Part shown: positions 1-8,460 of the stretch, one piece after another | Position numbering within the stretch: position 1 is the first letter of the stretch | Layout of the letters: every line of letters starts with the position of its first letter | Position numbers and translations under genes: made by a program | Notes under the pieces: generated by a model | The model's database searches: none | What the model was told of the DNA's origin: nothing | The model's input: the letters and a program-made list of their open reading frames with translations, nothing else | Assembly (NCBI RefSeq): GCF_027497255.1 | Contig: NZ_CP114903.1 | Location: 4,898,001-4,962,000 of the forward strand | Direction of reading: 5' to 3' | DNA from: Micromonospora sp. WMMD882 | GTDB lineage: Bacteria; Actinomycetota; Actinomycetes; Mycobacteriales; Micromonosporaceae | DNA length: 64,000 nucleotides

Positions 1-1183
1 CCTGGTGGATCAACTGGTAGAACGCGTGCTGGCCGTTGGTGCCGGGCTCACCCCAGAAGATCTCCCCGGTGTCGTACGACACCGGACGGCCGTCGACGGT
101 CACCGACTTGCCGTTGCTCTCCATCGTCAGTTGTTGCAGGTACGCCGGCAGCCGGTGCAGGTGCTGCGCGTACGGCAGCACGGCGTGGGTCTGCGCGCCG
201 AGGAAGTTCGTGTACCAGACGTTGAGCAGCCCCAACAGCACCGGCACGTTATCGGCCAGCGGCGCGGTGCGGAAGTGCTCGTCGACGGCGTGGTAGCCGG
301 CCAGCATCTCCCGGAAACGTTCCGGCCCGATCGACAGCATCACCGACAGGCCCACCGCCGACGGCAGCGAGTACCGCCCGCCCACCCAGTCCCAGAAGCC
401 GAACATGTTCGCCGGGTCGATGCCGAAGTCCCGTACCCGCTGCTCGTTGGTGCTGACCGCGACGAAGTGCCGGGCCACCGCCGTGTCGTCGTCGCCGAAC
501 GCGGCCAGCAGCCAGCGGCGCGCCTGGTGCGCGTTGGCCAGCGTCTCCTGCGTGGAGAACGTCTTGGAGGCCACCACGAACAGGGTCGTCGCCGGATCCA
601 GGTCGGCGGTCGTGTCGTGGATGTCGCTGGGGTCGATGTTCGACACGAACCGGCAGGTCAGACCCGCGTCACGGTACGCCCGCAACGCCTCGTACGCCAT
701 CACCGGCCCGAGGTCGGAGCCGCCGATGCCGATGTTGACCACGGTGCGGATCCGTTCCCCGGTGTGCCCGCGCCACCGGCCGGAGCGCACCTCGTCGGCG
801 AACGCCGCCATCCGGTCCAGCACGGCGTGCACGTCGGCGACCACGTCCCGGCCGTCCACGGTCAGCGTGGCGTCGCGCGGCAGGCGCAGCGCGGTGTGCA
901 GCACGGCCCGGCCCTCGGTGGCGTTGATCCGCTCCCCGGCGAACATCGCGGCGATCCGGTCGGCCAGCCCGACCTGCTCGGCCAGCGCGACCAGCAGCTC
1001 AAGGGTGGTGTCGGTGACCAGGTTCTTGCTGTAGTCCACGTGGTAGTCGGCCAGGCCGAGGGCCAGCCGCTCGCCGCGGCCCGGGTCGGCGGCGAAGAGG
1101 TCGCGCAGGTGCGTGCCGCGGATCTCCTCGGCGTGCCCGCGCAGGGCCTGCCAGGCGGCGGTGCTGGTGACGTCCACGGCCAT
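1..1183 (-). CDS. pgi: Glucose-6-phosphate isomerase, N-terminal part (3' end beyond window)
   Basis: Cytosolic enzyme interconverting glucose-6-phosphate and fructose-6-phosphate (glycolysis, gluconeogenesis). The reading frame runs open from ATG at 1183 to the left edge, giving about 394 residues of a protein usually near 550. It reads as a PGI: an N-terminal DYSKNLV segment, the sugar-phosphate loop [11 protein letters not shown] near residue 98-108, the family signature [12 protein letters not shown], and the [11 protein letters not shown] motif. The downstream SIS lobe with the catalytic His and Lys is cut off by the window edge. The start was chosen as the first ATG of the conserved N-terminus, with a purine-rich AGGGAG about 12 bases upstream. 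It is an ordinary housekeeping gene, transcribed away from gene 2. Identification is secure; the C-terminus cannot be judged. Confidence 0.95.
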   Translation of the reverse strand, partial: MAVDVTSTAAWQALRGHAEEIRGTHLRDLFAADPGRGERLALGLADYHVDYSKNLVTDTTLELLVALAEQVGLADRIAAMFAGERINATEGRAVLHTALRLPRDATLTVDGRDVVADVHAVLDRMAAFADEVRSGRWRGHTGERIRTVVNIGIGGSDLGPVMAYEALRAYRDAGLTCRFVSNIDPSDIHDTTADLDPATTLFVVASKTFSTQETLANAHQARRWLLAAFGDDDTAVARHFVAVSTNEQRVRDFGIDPANMFGFWDWVGGRYSLPSAVGLSVMLSIGPERFREMLAGYHAVDEHFRTAPLADNVPVLLGLLNVWYTNFLGAQTHAVLPYAQHLHRLPAYLQQLTMESNGKSVTVDGRPVSYDTGEIFWGEPGTNGQHAFYQLIHQ

Positions 1184-1525
1184 CGGGTCGATCGTCTCCC
1201 TCGGTAGCGTCGGCGACCCGTCGGCGTCCGTCGACGGGCACGGCGTCCCCAGCCTGCCATCGGGAAGATCGTCGTGCGAGCCGGACACGGCCACTCCCGG
1301 ATGCTGATCCGCCCCGCCCCGCCCCGTCCCGCTGTTGTCGCGCCGACCGCCCGGCCCCAGCCTGGCCGCCCGGCCCCAGCCTGGCCGCCCGGCCCCAGCC
1401 TGGCCGCCCGGCCCCAGCCTGGCCGCTACCTGGCCGCGCCCGGCTGGTGGCTGCTGTTGTCGCGTCGGCCGCCCGGGGCGTTGTCGGCCTGTCGCCGTGG
1501 GACCGTGGTCGGTAGGGTCGTCCGG
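1184..1525. other. Gene-free stretch between divergent genes
   Basis: It holds the divergent 5' regions of the isomerase and the acyltransferase and a four-copy 19-bp minisatellite (1352-1427). An open frame reading through the repeat joins the acyltransferase, but its composition there is Pro/Ala/Arg repeat and I do not treat it as coding. Confidence 0.6.
1352..1427. repeat. 19-bp minisatellite, 4 copies
   Basis: Four head-to-tail copies of a 19-bp unit starting CGGCCCCAGCCTGG, the last differing only in its final base. It lies about 100 bases upstream of the acyltransferase start. Confidence 0.9.
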
Positions 1526-2473
1526 GTGGATGTGGAGGTCGTCGCGGCCCGGCTCGGGGTGCCCGTCGAGGAGGTCGACCGGGTTCGTCGGCTCGCCGGT
1601 GACCTGCCGTCGGCTCCGCTGCCCGACCGGGCCGACGCGCCCGCGATCCTCGACCGGTTGGCGGTATGCCCGGACGACGCCGCCGAGATCATGGCGGGCT
1701 GGCCCGACCCGGGGTCACCGCTGTGGACGCCGGAGCTGAGCTGGCTGCTGGACCGGTCCATCGCCCTGGTGCGCGCCGATCTCGGCGGCTACGACTGGCT
1801 GCCGCCCGGTCCGGCGCTGCCCCGTGACCGTGGCCCCGCCTGGCGGCACCTCTACGTGTACGCGTACCTGGCGCTCGTCGACGTGGTCCGGGGGTACCAC
1901 CGCGACCACGGCGTCCCCGACGCGGTGTCCTGGGCGACCCTCGCCGACCTGGGCCGCAACCTCGCGATCGACCGGCGGATGAGCCGCGAGGGCTGGCCGG
2001 TCATGCAGAGCTGGCTGACCCTGCACGCCCGGGGCGGCCTCTACGAGCTGGGCCGGCTGCAGCACCAGCGCAGCGGCGACGACGCGATCGGGCTGCACAT
2101 CACCGAGGCGGGGCCGCTGAGCCCGGCGGCGGTGACCGCGTCGCTCGACGAGGCCCGCGCGTTCTTCCCACGGCACTTCCCGGACGAGCGGTACACCGCG
2201 TTCTCCTGCGGCTCGTGGCTGCTCGATCCGCAACTGCGGGAGTACCTTCCCGAGGGCTCCAACATCGTCCGGTTCCAGCGGATGTTCGAGCTGGAGCCGT
2301 ACGAGGCGCCGGAGGGGCTGGACGCCGACGTCGAGGTGCTGCGGTTCGTGTTCCGGAGCCTGAGCACGCCGCTGGAGCGACTGCCCCGCCGCACCGCGCT
2401 CCAGCGCGCGGTCGTCGACCACCTGACCGCCGGTCGCCACTGGCAGTGGCGGCGGGGCCGGTTCCCGATCTGA
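1526..2473 (+). CDS. GNAT-like acyltransferase domain protein (NAT_N / GNAT_C type)
   Basis: About 315 residues, cytosolic, no signal peptide. The arrangement matches actinobacterial 'acyltransferase domain-containing' proteins: an N-terminal helical part (to about residue 120) and a C-terminal GNAT-like half containing [19 protein letters not shown] and [12 protein letters not shown], segments typical of that family. Substrate and acyl donor are not predictable. The open frame extends upstream to 1274, but the added 84 residues are repeat-derived. I place the start at GTG 1526 because GGTAGGG sits about 8 bases before it and the protein then begins with [11 protein letters not shown], a usual start for the family. 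GTG 1505 is an alternative. The gene stands alone. Family assignment is from remembered family features, not a search. Confidence 0.75.
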   Translation: MDVEVVAARLGVPVEEVDRVRRLAGDLPSAPLPDRADAPAILDRLAVCPDDAAEIMAGWPDPGSPLWTPELSWLLDRSIALVRADLGGYDWLPPGPALPRDRGPAWRHLYVYAYLALVDVVRGYHRDHGVPDAVSWATLADLGRNLAIDRRMSREGWPVMQSWLTLHARGGLYELGRLQHQRSGDDAIGLHITEAGPLSPAAVTASLDEARAFFPRHFPDERYTAFSCGSWLLDPQLREYLPEGSNIVRFQRMFELEPYEAPEGLDADVEVLRFVFRSLSTPLERLPRRTALQRAVVDHLTAGRHWQWRRGRFPI

Positions 2474-2586
2474 CCGGGGCGAGTTGGTCGGACCCACCGG
2501 CGGCGTGGTCGGTGGCGGGCTTGATCGACTCCAGATCACTGATCCGGGGGTGTCCCCCCGACTCGACGCCCCCGTATCCCCGATAT

Positions 2587-2654
2587 GGCGACCGTCCCGG
2601 GGCGGCGACCGTCCCGGGGCGGCGACCGTCCCGGGGCGGCGACCGTCCCGGGGC
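2587..2654. repeat. 17-bp minisatellite, 4 perfect copies
   Basis: Four perfect tandem copies of GGCGACCGTCCCGGGGC. Confidence 0.92.
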
Positions 2655-2977
2655 CGACCCCCTCCGGGGCGGTCGCCGGCGTGGGGTGACGGATTGGCGT
2701 GGGGGTCGATGTTAACGCCATCATTGTGCTCTGCCCCCCGGGTGGGGCTGTCGGGCGGAGGCCCGGGGGGCCGACGTGCCCGCAGGGGTGCCGGCACGGG
2801 CGACCAGAGGAGCGGCGCTGCCCAGCGCCAACCCGGTGACCCGGGAAATTACGTCTTGACGAACGGCATGTTATCGCCCAGAGTCGATGGTCAAGGGCGA
2901 CGACTCCTGTGGCTTACCGGGCAAGCCTGATTCGTCGGGTCTTGGATCAGGCGTGCGCCAGGGCATGCGGACGTCTT

Positions 2978-2991
2978 TGTTAACGCTAACA
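2978..2991. promoter_or_regulatory. LacI-family-type operator upstream of GH62
   Basis: TGTTAACGCTAACA, an inverted repeat (TGTTA/TAACA around a 4-base core), 83 bases before the GH62 start. It is the exact reverse complement of the site in front of the GH127 gene (13081-13094). Known LacI-family regulators of actinomycete sugar genes bind palindromes of this type with a central CG. The cognate repressor is not in the window. Confidence 0.7.
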
Positions 2992-3074
2992 ACAGCGACG
3001 CGTGCGCCCGGCCCGCGTCGCGGTGCGCCCACTCTCGGGCGGACCGTTCCGGTCTTGGTCATTGGAGGAGGATC

Positions 3075-4604
3075 ATGTCTGCCTTTGGTAGGTCACCGTC
3101 GATCGCGCCGCCGGCGCGACGGCGCAGGTGGTTGCCGCGAGCCGTCGCGGTCGGCATGGCCACGGTGGTGGCCGGCAGCGTCGCCGCCGCGGTGGTGCAG
3201 ACGCCCGCCGCCGCCGCGACCGTCGACACGAACGCCTGGTACGTGCTGGTCAACCGCAACAGCGGCAAGGCGTTGGACGTGTACAACCTGGCCACCAACG
3301 ACGGCGCGCGGATCACCCAGTGGGCCCGCAACAACGGCAACCAGCAGCAGTGGCAGTTCGTCGACTCCGGCGGCGGCTACTACCGGGTCAAGTCGCGGCT
3401 GTCCGGCAAGGTCCTCGACGTCTACAACTGGTCGACCGCCAACGGCGCGGCCGTCAACCAGTGGTCCGACCACAACGGGGCCAACCAGCAGTGGCGGTTG
3501 GCCGACTCCGACGGCGGCCACGTCCGCCTGATCAACCGCAACAGCAACAAGGCCCTGGAGGTGCAGGGCGCGTCGACCGCCGACGGGGCGAACGTCGTCC
3601 AGTACGACGACTGGGGCGGCGCGAACCAGCAGTGGCAGTTCGTCCGGGTCGACGGGGGCGGCACCCCGCCGCCGACCACCCCGCCGCCCTCGGGGGTCTG
3701 TGACCTGCCGTCGTCGTACCGGTGGTCCTCCTCGGGCGTGCTGGCGCAGCCGAAGTCGGGTTGGGTGTCGCTGAAGGACTTCACGCACGCGCCGTACAAC
3801 GGCCGGCAGTTGGTCTACGCGACGACGCACGACACCGGCACGTCGTGGGGTTCGATGAACTTCGGGACGTTCGGTAACTGGAACGAGATGGGTTCGGCCA
3901 GTCAGAACACCATGCCGTTCTCGGCGGTCGCGCCGTCGTTGTTCTACTTCGCGCCGAAGAACATCTGGGTGCTGGCCTACCAGTGGGGTGGCCCGGCGTT
4001 CTCCTACCGGACCTCGACCGACCCGACGAACGTGAACAGTTGGTCGGCGCACCAGACGCTGTTCACCGGCAGCATCTCCAACTCCGGCACCGGCCCGATC
4101 GACCAGGCGCTGATCGGTGACAGCCAGAACATGTACCTGTTCTTCGCCGGGGACAACGGTCGGATCTACCGGGCGAGCATGCCGATCGGGAACTTCCCGG
4201 GCAGCTTCGGCTCGAACTACACGACGATCATGACCGACACCACGAACAACCTGTTCGAGGCGGTGCAGGTCTACAAGCTCCAGGGGCTGAACAAGTACCT
4301 GATGATCGTCGAGGCGATCGGCTCGCAGGGCCGCTACTTCCGGTCGTTCACCGCGACCAGCCTGGGCGGCAGCTGGACCCCGCAGGCCACCAGCGAGAGC
4401 AACCCGTTCGCCGGCAAGGCCAACAGCGGCGCCACCTGGACCAACGACATCAGCCACGGCGAGCTGATCCGCACCAACGCCGACCAGACCATGACCGTCA
4501 ACGCCTGCAACCTGCAACTGCTGTACCAGGGCCGTGACCCGAACTCGGGCGGCGACTACGGTCGTCTGCCGTACCGGCCGGGCCTGCTCACCCTGCGCCG
4601 CTGA
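3075..4604 (+). CDS. Secreted GH62 alpha-L-arabinofuranosidase with N-terminal CBM13 (ricin-type lectin)
   Basis: Extracellular enzyme expected to remove L-arabinofuranosyl side chains from arabinoxylan or arabinan. A basic N-terminus plus hydrophobic stretch ending in an Ala-rich cleavage region near residue 47 forms the signal peptide. Residues about 50-200 are a beta-trefoil with three repeats, each with a QQW-type motif (NQQQWQF, NQQWRL, NQQWQF). A Gly/Pro/Thr linker follows (about 201-214), then a complete GH62 domain (about 215-509) beginning CDLPSSYRW and ending [11 protein letters not shown]. Conserved acidic segments (SLKDF, GPIDQ, NLFEA) are candidates for the active site. The start ATG has a strong GGAGGAGGATC ribosome site. 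The gene is monocistronic, followed by a hairpin at 4624-4662, and has the LacI-type operator upstream. Length is normal for this architecture. Confidence 0.95.
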   Translation: MSAFGRSPSIAPPARRRRWLPRAVAVGMATVVAGSVAAAVVQTPAAAATVDTNAWYVLVNRNSGKALDVYNLATNDGARITQWARNNGNQQQWQFVDSGGGYYRVKSRLSGKVLDVYNWSTANGAAVNQWSDHNGANQQWRLADSDGGHVRLINRNSNKALEVQGASTADGANVVQYDDWGGANQQWQFVRVDGGGTPPPTTPPPSGVCDLPSSYRWSSSGVLAQPKSGWVSLKDFTHAPYNGRQLVYATTHDTGTSWGSMNFGTFGNWNEMGSASQNTMPFSAVAPSLFYFAPKNIWVLAYQWGGPAFSYRTSTDPTNVNSWSAHQTLFTGSISNSGTGPIDQALIGDSQNMYLFFAGDNGRIYRASMPIGNFPGSFGSNYTTIMTDTTNNLFEAVQVYKLQGLNKYLMIVEAIGSQGRYFRSFTATSLGGSWTPQATSESNPFAGKANSGATWTNDISHGELIRTNADQTMTVNACNLQLLYQGRDPNSGGDYGRLPYRPGLLTLRR

Positions 4605-4623
4605 CCCCGTACCACCACCGTCC

Positions 4624-4662
4624 GACGCGGCGGGCCCGGCCTCCGGCCGAGCCCGCCGCGTC
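4624..4662 (+). terminator. Hairpin after GH62 gene
   Basis: Perfect 12-bp stem GACGCGGCGGGC / GCCCGCCGCGTC around a 15-base GC-rich loop, beginning 20 bases after the GH62 stop. No U-tract, as is usual in actinomycetes. Confidence 0.65.
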
Positions 4663-4771
4663 GCGCATTCCCCGCCCGCCCGGAGCGCGGTCCGACCCCC
4701 TGAGGGCGGACCGGCCGGCTGAGTACCCGTACGGATTGGTCGGACGCGGTCGCGGCGGCGAGAATCCCGTC

Positions 4772-5053
4772 ATGCGTACCCGAATCATGATCGCCCTCGC
4801 CTCGGTCGGCCTGGCGGCGTTGATGACGACCACCGGCTGTTCCTTCGAGGAGGCCATCTGTGGCGACGGCGAGTACCCGGCCATCGCGGTCGGCGGGCAG
4901 GGTGGCAGCGCCTGCTTCCCGGAGGGGCAGGAGCCGACCCCGCCGTACGTCCGCTACCCGGAGGGCAAGGTGCCCGAGCACGTCGACGACGAGTGGGACG
5001 TCTACTGGCGCAGCCACGGCATCGACGCGAACGGGAAGATCATTGACCGCTGA
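4772..5053 (+). CDS. Small lipoprotein of the SCO0607 type
   Basis: A 93-residue protein with a short basic N-terminus, a hydrophobic stretch and a lipobox ending in TTGC near residue 23. It is therefore probably lipid-anchored on the outer face of the membrane. The mature part has a Cys-rich start and a PPYVRYPEGKVPEHVDDEWD segment. I recall this as characteristic of the actinobacterial SCO0607-family lipoproteins, whose function is unknown. I chose the inner ATG at 4772 because it places the lysine/arginine-hydrophobic-lipobox order correctly; the frame opens 12 codons earlier. No obvious partner: the neighbours are an arabinofuranosidase and an LPMO. Confidence 0.8.
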   Translation: MRTRIMIALASVGLAALMTTTGCSFEEAICGDGEYPAIAVGGQGGSACFPEGQEPTPPYVRYPEGKVPEHVDDEWDVYWRSHGIDANGKIIDR

Positions 5054-5136
5054 CGATGCCTCTGATCAGGGCGTAAGTCGCCGGCGGTGGTTGAAGCACC
5101 CCTTGCGAACCCACTTGGCCGCACCGGTACCCAAAT

Positions 5137-5172
5137 ACGATCATTGAACTATTTATAGACGATCATTGAACT
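5137..5172. repeat. Pair of 14-bp direct repeats in an AT-rich island
   Basis: ACGATCATTGAACT occurs at 5137-5150 and 5159-5172, starts 22 bases apart (about two helical turns on the same face). It lies in an unusually AT-rich stretch for this genome, just upstream of the CebR-like box of the LPMO gene. Possibly a promoter or activator site. Confidence 0.6.
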
Positions 5173-5196
5173 TTTGTGCCCCGGGTGTAATGCTGA

Positions 5197-5210
5197 TGGA
5201 AGCGCTCCCA
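5197..5210. promoter_or_regulatory. CebR-like operator upstream of the LPMO gene
   Basis: TGGAAGCGCTCCCA differs at one position from the 14-bp palindrome TGGGAGCGCTCCCA bound by CebR, the cellobiose-responsive LacI-family repressor of Streptomyces. It lies 36 bases before the LPMO start, a position suited to repression. Confidence 0.75.
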
Positions 5211-5245
5211 CCAAGGTTTTGAGTGCCGGAGAAGGAGGATCTGCA

Positions 5246-5926
5246 GTGCGTCCCCACCAGCTTGATCAGTCCAACCGGCGATCCCGGTCAACCCTCCGCA
5301 AGCCCGTCGGAGCACTCCTCATGGTGCTCACCACGCTGCTCGCCACGTTGACCTGGACCGGCCCCGCGCAAGCCCACGGCACCATCGTGAACCCCGCGAG
5401 CCGCGCCTACCAGTGCTGGCAGACCTGGGGCAGCAGGCACATGGACCCGACCATGCAGCAGCAGGACCCCATGTGCTACCAGGCCTGGCAGGCCAACCCG
5501 GACACCATGTGGAACTGGATGAGCGCCCTGCGGGACGGTCTCGGCGGGCAGTTCCAGGCCCGTACCCCCGACGGCCAGCTCTGCAGCAACGGCCTCAGCC
5601 GGAACGACAGCCTGAACCGGCCCGGGGCGTGGAAGCGGACCAACGTCAGCCGTAACTTCACCGTCCAGCTCTACGACCAGGCGAGCCACGGCGCGGACTA
5701 CTTCCGGGTCTACGTCAGCAAGCAGGGGTTCAACCCGGCCAGCCAGAGCCTCGGCTGGGGGAACCTCGACTTCATCACGCAGACCGGGCGCTACGCTCCG
5801 GCGCAGAACATCTCGTTCAACATCTCCACCAACGGCTACACCGGGCACCACCTGCTGTTCGTCATCTGGCAGGCGTCGCACACCGACCAGGCCTACATGT
5901 GGTGCAGTGACGTGAACTTCGTCTGA
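5246..5926 (+). CDS. AA10 lytic polysaccharide monooxygenase (single-domain)
   Basis: Secreted copper enzyme that oxidatively cleaves crystalline cellulose or chitin. Translation begins at GTG 5246 behind a strong GAAGGAGG site, giving 226 residues. The signal peptide ends at AQA, leaving His as the mature N-terminus (HGTIVNP), the first half of the copper histidine brace. The second brace His is in QASHGADYFRVYV, the position equivalent to that in other AA10 enzymes. Four or more Cys, and the end WCSDVNF, are typical. There is no binding module, so it is shorter than many actinomycete cellulose-active AA10s. The CebR-like box argues for cello-oligosaccharide induction, so cellulose is the likelier substrate. 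A hairpin follows at 5955-5986. Confidence 0.93.
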   Translation: MRPHQLDQSNRRSRSTLRKPVGALLMVLTTLLATLTWTGPAQAHGTIVNPASRAYQCWQTWGSRHMDPTMQQQDPMCYQAWQANPDTMWNWMSALRDGLGGQFQARTPDGQLCSNGLSRNDSLNRPGAWKRTNVSRNFTVQLYDQASHGADYFRVYVSKQGFNPASQSLGWGNLDFITQTGRYAPAQNISFNISTNGYTGHHLLFVIWQASHTDQAYMWCSDVNFV

Positions 5927-5954
5927 CCCGTACCACCGCGACACCGCACGTCAG

Positions 5955-5986
5955 CCGCGGCCCAGGACACCCGTCCCGGGCCGCGG
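5955..5986 (+). terminator. Hairpin after LPMO gene
   Basis: CCGCGGCCC (5955-5963) pairs with GGGCCGCGG (5978-5986), 29 bases after the stop. It may also serve the converging sigma factor gene. Confidence 0.6.
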
Positions 5987-6061
5987 TCGCGTGACCGGGC
6001 CGGGATCAGCGCGCCGGCGCCCACAGGTCGGGATCAGCGCGCCGGCGCGCCCGGGCCGGGA

Positions 6062-7297
6062 TCAGCGGGCGAGCGCGGCGCGGCGGGCGGCGAGGAAATC
6101 CCGTTCGGCCGGGTTGTCGGCCAACGCCATCGCGGACCCGTACGCCTCGGCCGCCTCGACCGGGCGGCCCAGCCGCCGCAGCAGGTCGGCGCGGGTCGCG
6201 TGCCACGCGTGATAGGGGACCAGGTCGAGCGAGTCGACCACCGCAAGCGCCACGGCCGGGCCCTCGACCTCGGCGAGCGCCACCGCCCGGTTGAGCGCCA
6301 CGACCGGCGACGGCGCGACCACCAGCAACTGGTCGTACAGGGCGAGCACCTGCCGCCAGTCGGTGGCCGACCCGTCGGTGTGCACGGCGTTGACCGCCGC
6401 GAGGATCTGGTAGAAGCCCGGCCGCTGCCGTCGCAGACACTCGCGGACCAGCCCGTGCCCCTCCGCGATCAGCGGCCGGACCCACCGGTCGCGGTCCTGC
6501 TCGGGCAGCGGCACCAGCCGCCCGTCGGCGAACCGGGCCGGGCGGCGCGCGTCGGTCAGCAGCAACAGCGCGAGCAGACCGGTGACCTCGGGCTCGTCCG
6601 GAAGCTGCCGGCGGAGTTGCCGGACGAGCCGGATCGCCTCGGCGCACAGCTCCTCGCGGACCGGCGCGTCGCCGGTGGTGGCCAGGTAGCCCTGGTTGAA
6701 CACCAGGTAGATCACGGCCGCCACCGAGCCGACCCGGGCCGGAAGGTCGTGGGCGAACGGCACCCCGAACGGGATGCGGGCCGCCTTGATCTTCCGCTTG
6801 GCCCGGGTCAGCCGCTGGGCCATCGTCGTCTCCGGCACCAGGAACGCCTGCCCGATCTCGGCCATCGACAGGCCGACGACCAGCCGTAACGTGAGCGCCA
6901 CCCGGGCCTCGACGGCCAGCGCGGGATGACAGCACATGAAGATCAGTCGCAGCCGGTCGTCGTCGACGGCCCCGATCGGCGCCGGTGGCTCCTGCGGTGC
7001 CAGCACCAGGGCCTCCTTCTGGCGGGCGGCACGGACGGACTCCCGCCGGAGCCGGTCGATCGCGCGGTTGCCGGCGGTGGTGACGAGCCAACCGCCGGGA
7101 TTCGGCGGCAACCCGTCCCGCCGCCAGGCGCGTACCGCGACGAGCAGCGCCTCGCCGGTCGCCTCCTCGGCGAGGTCGACGTCACCGAACCGCCGGACGA
7201 GGGTGGCGACGACCCGGGCGTACTCGTCCCGCACGATCCGCTCGACGTCGGCGTCGACGCCGACGTCGGCGTCCCGGACGGCCGGCCGGTCGGTCAC
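6062..7297 (-). CDS. ECF sigma factor, ECF42 type (DUF6596 / TPR-like C-terminus)
   Basis: About 411 residues, twice the length of a minimal ECF sigma. Region 2 (VERIVRDEYARVVATLVRRFGD... to NRAIDRLRR) is followed by region 4 (EARVALTLRLVVGLSMAEIGQAFLV). A long alpha-helical C-terminal half starts AVIYLVFNQGY and ends with tetratricopeptide-like helices. This layout, and linkage to a DGPF protein, define group ECF42, which lacks a classical anti-sigma factor. The start is GTG 7297, sharing GTGA with the stop of the DGPF gene; earlier in-frame starts would overlap that gene further. It is the last gene of a three-gene coupled operon. Confidence 0.93.
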   Translation of the reverse strand: MTDRPAVRDADVGVDADVERIVRDEYARVVATLVRRFGDVDLAEEATGEALLVAVRAWRRDGLPPNPGGWLVTTAGNRAIDRLRRESVRAARQKEALVLAPQEPPAPIGAVDDDRLRLIFMCCHPALAVEARVALTLRLVVGLSMAEIGQAFLVPETTMAQRLTRAKRKIKAARIPFGVPFAHDLPARVGSVAAVIYLVFNQGYLATTGDAPVREELCAEAIRLVRQLRRQLPDEPEVTGLLALLLLTDARRPARFADGRLVPLPEQDRDRWVRPLIAEGHGLVRECLRRQRPGFYQILAAVNAVHTDGSATDWRQVLALYDQLLVVAPSPVVALNRAVALAEVEGPAVALAVVDSLDLVPYHAWHATRADLLRRLGRPVEAAEAYGSAMALADNPAERDFLAARRAALAR

Positions 7298-7647
7298 TCT
7301 TCCGGCTGGAAGGGACGCACCTCGATCAGCTCCGCGCACGCCCTCGACGCCCTAGTCGCCCAGGCCAACGCCTCGTCGAGGTTGTCCGCCGTGATCACCC
7401 AGAAGCCGCCCAGGAACTCCTTCGTCTCGGCGAACGGCCCGTCGGTCAGCGCCGCCCCGGCGCCCCGCCCGTCGACCAGGGTCGCGGTGTCCGGCGGCAT
7501 CAGACCACCCCCGAACACCCAGTTGCCGGCCTCGGTCAATTCGTGGTTGAACGCGTCGACGGCCGCGAACCGGGCCTGCATCTCCTCCGGCGGGACCGCC
7601 GGGTAGCCACCCCGGTGGTGCACCGAGAGCATGTACTGCTGGGTCAT
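7294..7647 (-). CDS. YCII-related / DGPF-domain protein
   Basis: A 117-residue cytosolic protein with a ferredoxin-like YCII fold. It carries the signature DGPFAETKE (about residues 72-80), the motif that names the DGPF family, followed by GGFWVITADNLDEALAWA. In ECF42 systems such proteins are almost always adjacent to the sigma factor and are thought to sense a signal for it. Its ATG overlaps the stop of the upstream RibD-like gene (ATGA), and its own stop overlaps the sigma start, so all three products are probably made in fixed ratio. Confidence 0.93.
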   Translation of the reverse strand: MTQQYMLSVHHRGGYPAVPPEEMQARFAAVDAFNHELTEAGNWVFGGGLMPPDTATLVDGRGAGAALTDGPFAETKEFLGGFWVITADNLDEALAWATRASRACAELIEVRPFQPEE

Positions 7648-8303
7648 GACAGCGCGCCTTCCTTGACGTGGATCTCTTCCCGGCCGTCCACCACGGCCAC
7701 CCCGCCGGCGGTGAACGGTACCGGCTCGAACACCAGGGACGTGACCCCCGTGGACGTGGTCTCCGCGCTCACCGTACGGAAACCGGTCGCCGGGGCCTGG
7801 GCGTCGAAGAGCCGCTTGCCGTCACCGACGGTGACCGGGAAGACCAGCAGCCGGTAGACGTCGACCAGGCCGGCGGCGTGCAGGGTCCGGGCGAGCCGGG
7901 CGCTGCCGTGCACCTGGAGCTCGTCGCCGGGCAGCCGCTTCAGCTCGCGTACGGCCGCCAGCAGGTCACCACGGAGCACGGTGCTGCCCGCCCAGCCCGC
8001 GTCGGCGTCGGCGAGGGTGCCGGAGACCACGTACTTGGGGCGGGTGTTCAGCCGCGCCGCGACCTGGTCGTCCGGGTCGGTGACGTGCGGCCAGAAAGCC
8101 GCCATGAGCTGGTAGGTGAACCGGCCGAAGAGCAGCGCGTCGGTCCGGTCGAACCAGCCGCCGACGACGCGTCCCCAGTCGTCGCCGATGTGCGGGATCG
8201 CCCAGCCGCCACGGGTGAAACCGCCGGACGGGTCCTCCTCGGCCCCGCCGGGGCCCTGCACGACACCGTCGAGGGTCATGAACATGTTGACGCTGAGCTT
8301 CAC
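7644..8303 (-). CDS. RibD C-terminal / dihydrofolate-reductase-fold protein
   Basis: A 219-residue cytosolic reductase-fold protein. The N-terminus MKLSVNMFMTLDGVVQGPGG and the segment DALLFGRFTYQLMAAFWP are typical of the stand-alone RibD_C/DHFR-like family. ELQVHGSARLARTL provides the nucleotide-binding turn, and LLVFPVTVGDGKRLF is the conserved C-terminal strand-loop. NADPH binding is expected; the substrate is unknown. It is probably not the folate enzyme, since several copies are usual in actinomycetes. It is first in the operon with the DGPF and ECF42 genes, so it may be a target or part of the sensing branch. Confidence 0.88.
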   Translation of the reverse strand: MKLSVNMFMTLDGVVQGPGGAEEDPSGGFTRGGWAIPHIGDDWGRVVGGWFDRTDALLFGRFTYQLMAAFWPHVTDPDDQVAARLNTRPKYVVSGTLADADAGWAGSTVLRGDLLAAVRELKRLPGDELQVHGSARLARTLHAAGLVDVYRLLVFPVTVGDGKRLFDAQAPATGFRTVSAETTSTGVTSLVFEPVPFTAGGVAVVDGREEIHVKEGALS

Positions 8304-8460
8304 GTCGGCTCCGTCGGGTCGGGGTGCGGCGGCCCGTCCGGCCGCCTCTCACCCCTCCAACGAAACCCCCGACCGCCCTACGACAGCCGCCGCCGGGATT
8401 TTTTCCGCCGCCCGCGCCCGCCGGGGCCCGGGTCCCGCGCCCGCCCGGGAGCGGCGGCCG

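Larger units (their letters stand above)
2474..3074. other. Gene-free stretch upstream of the GH62 gene
   Basis: About 600 bases without a convincing gene. It contains a 17-bp minisatellite (2587-2654), a LacI-type operator (2978-2991), and a weaker half-match TGTTAACGCCATCA at 2710-2723 that may be a second, degenerate operator. The GH62 promoter must lie here. Confidence 0.7.

Noticed and set aside
5..1207. 400-residue open frame on the plus strand
   Set aside because: It is antisense to the isomerase frame; translation is Arg/Val/His-rich without family motifs.
1274..1525. N-terminal extension of the acyltransferase
   Set aside because: The extra 84 codons translate the 19-bp minisatellite; a GTG with ribosome site lies at the start of the homologous part.
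2710..2723. TGTTAACGCCATCA as a full operator
   Set aside because: Only one arm matches; kept as a possible degenerate half-site.
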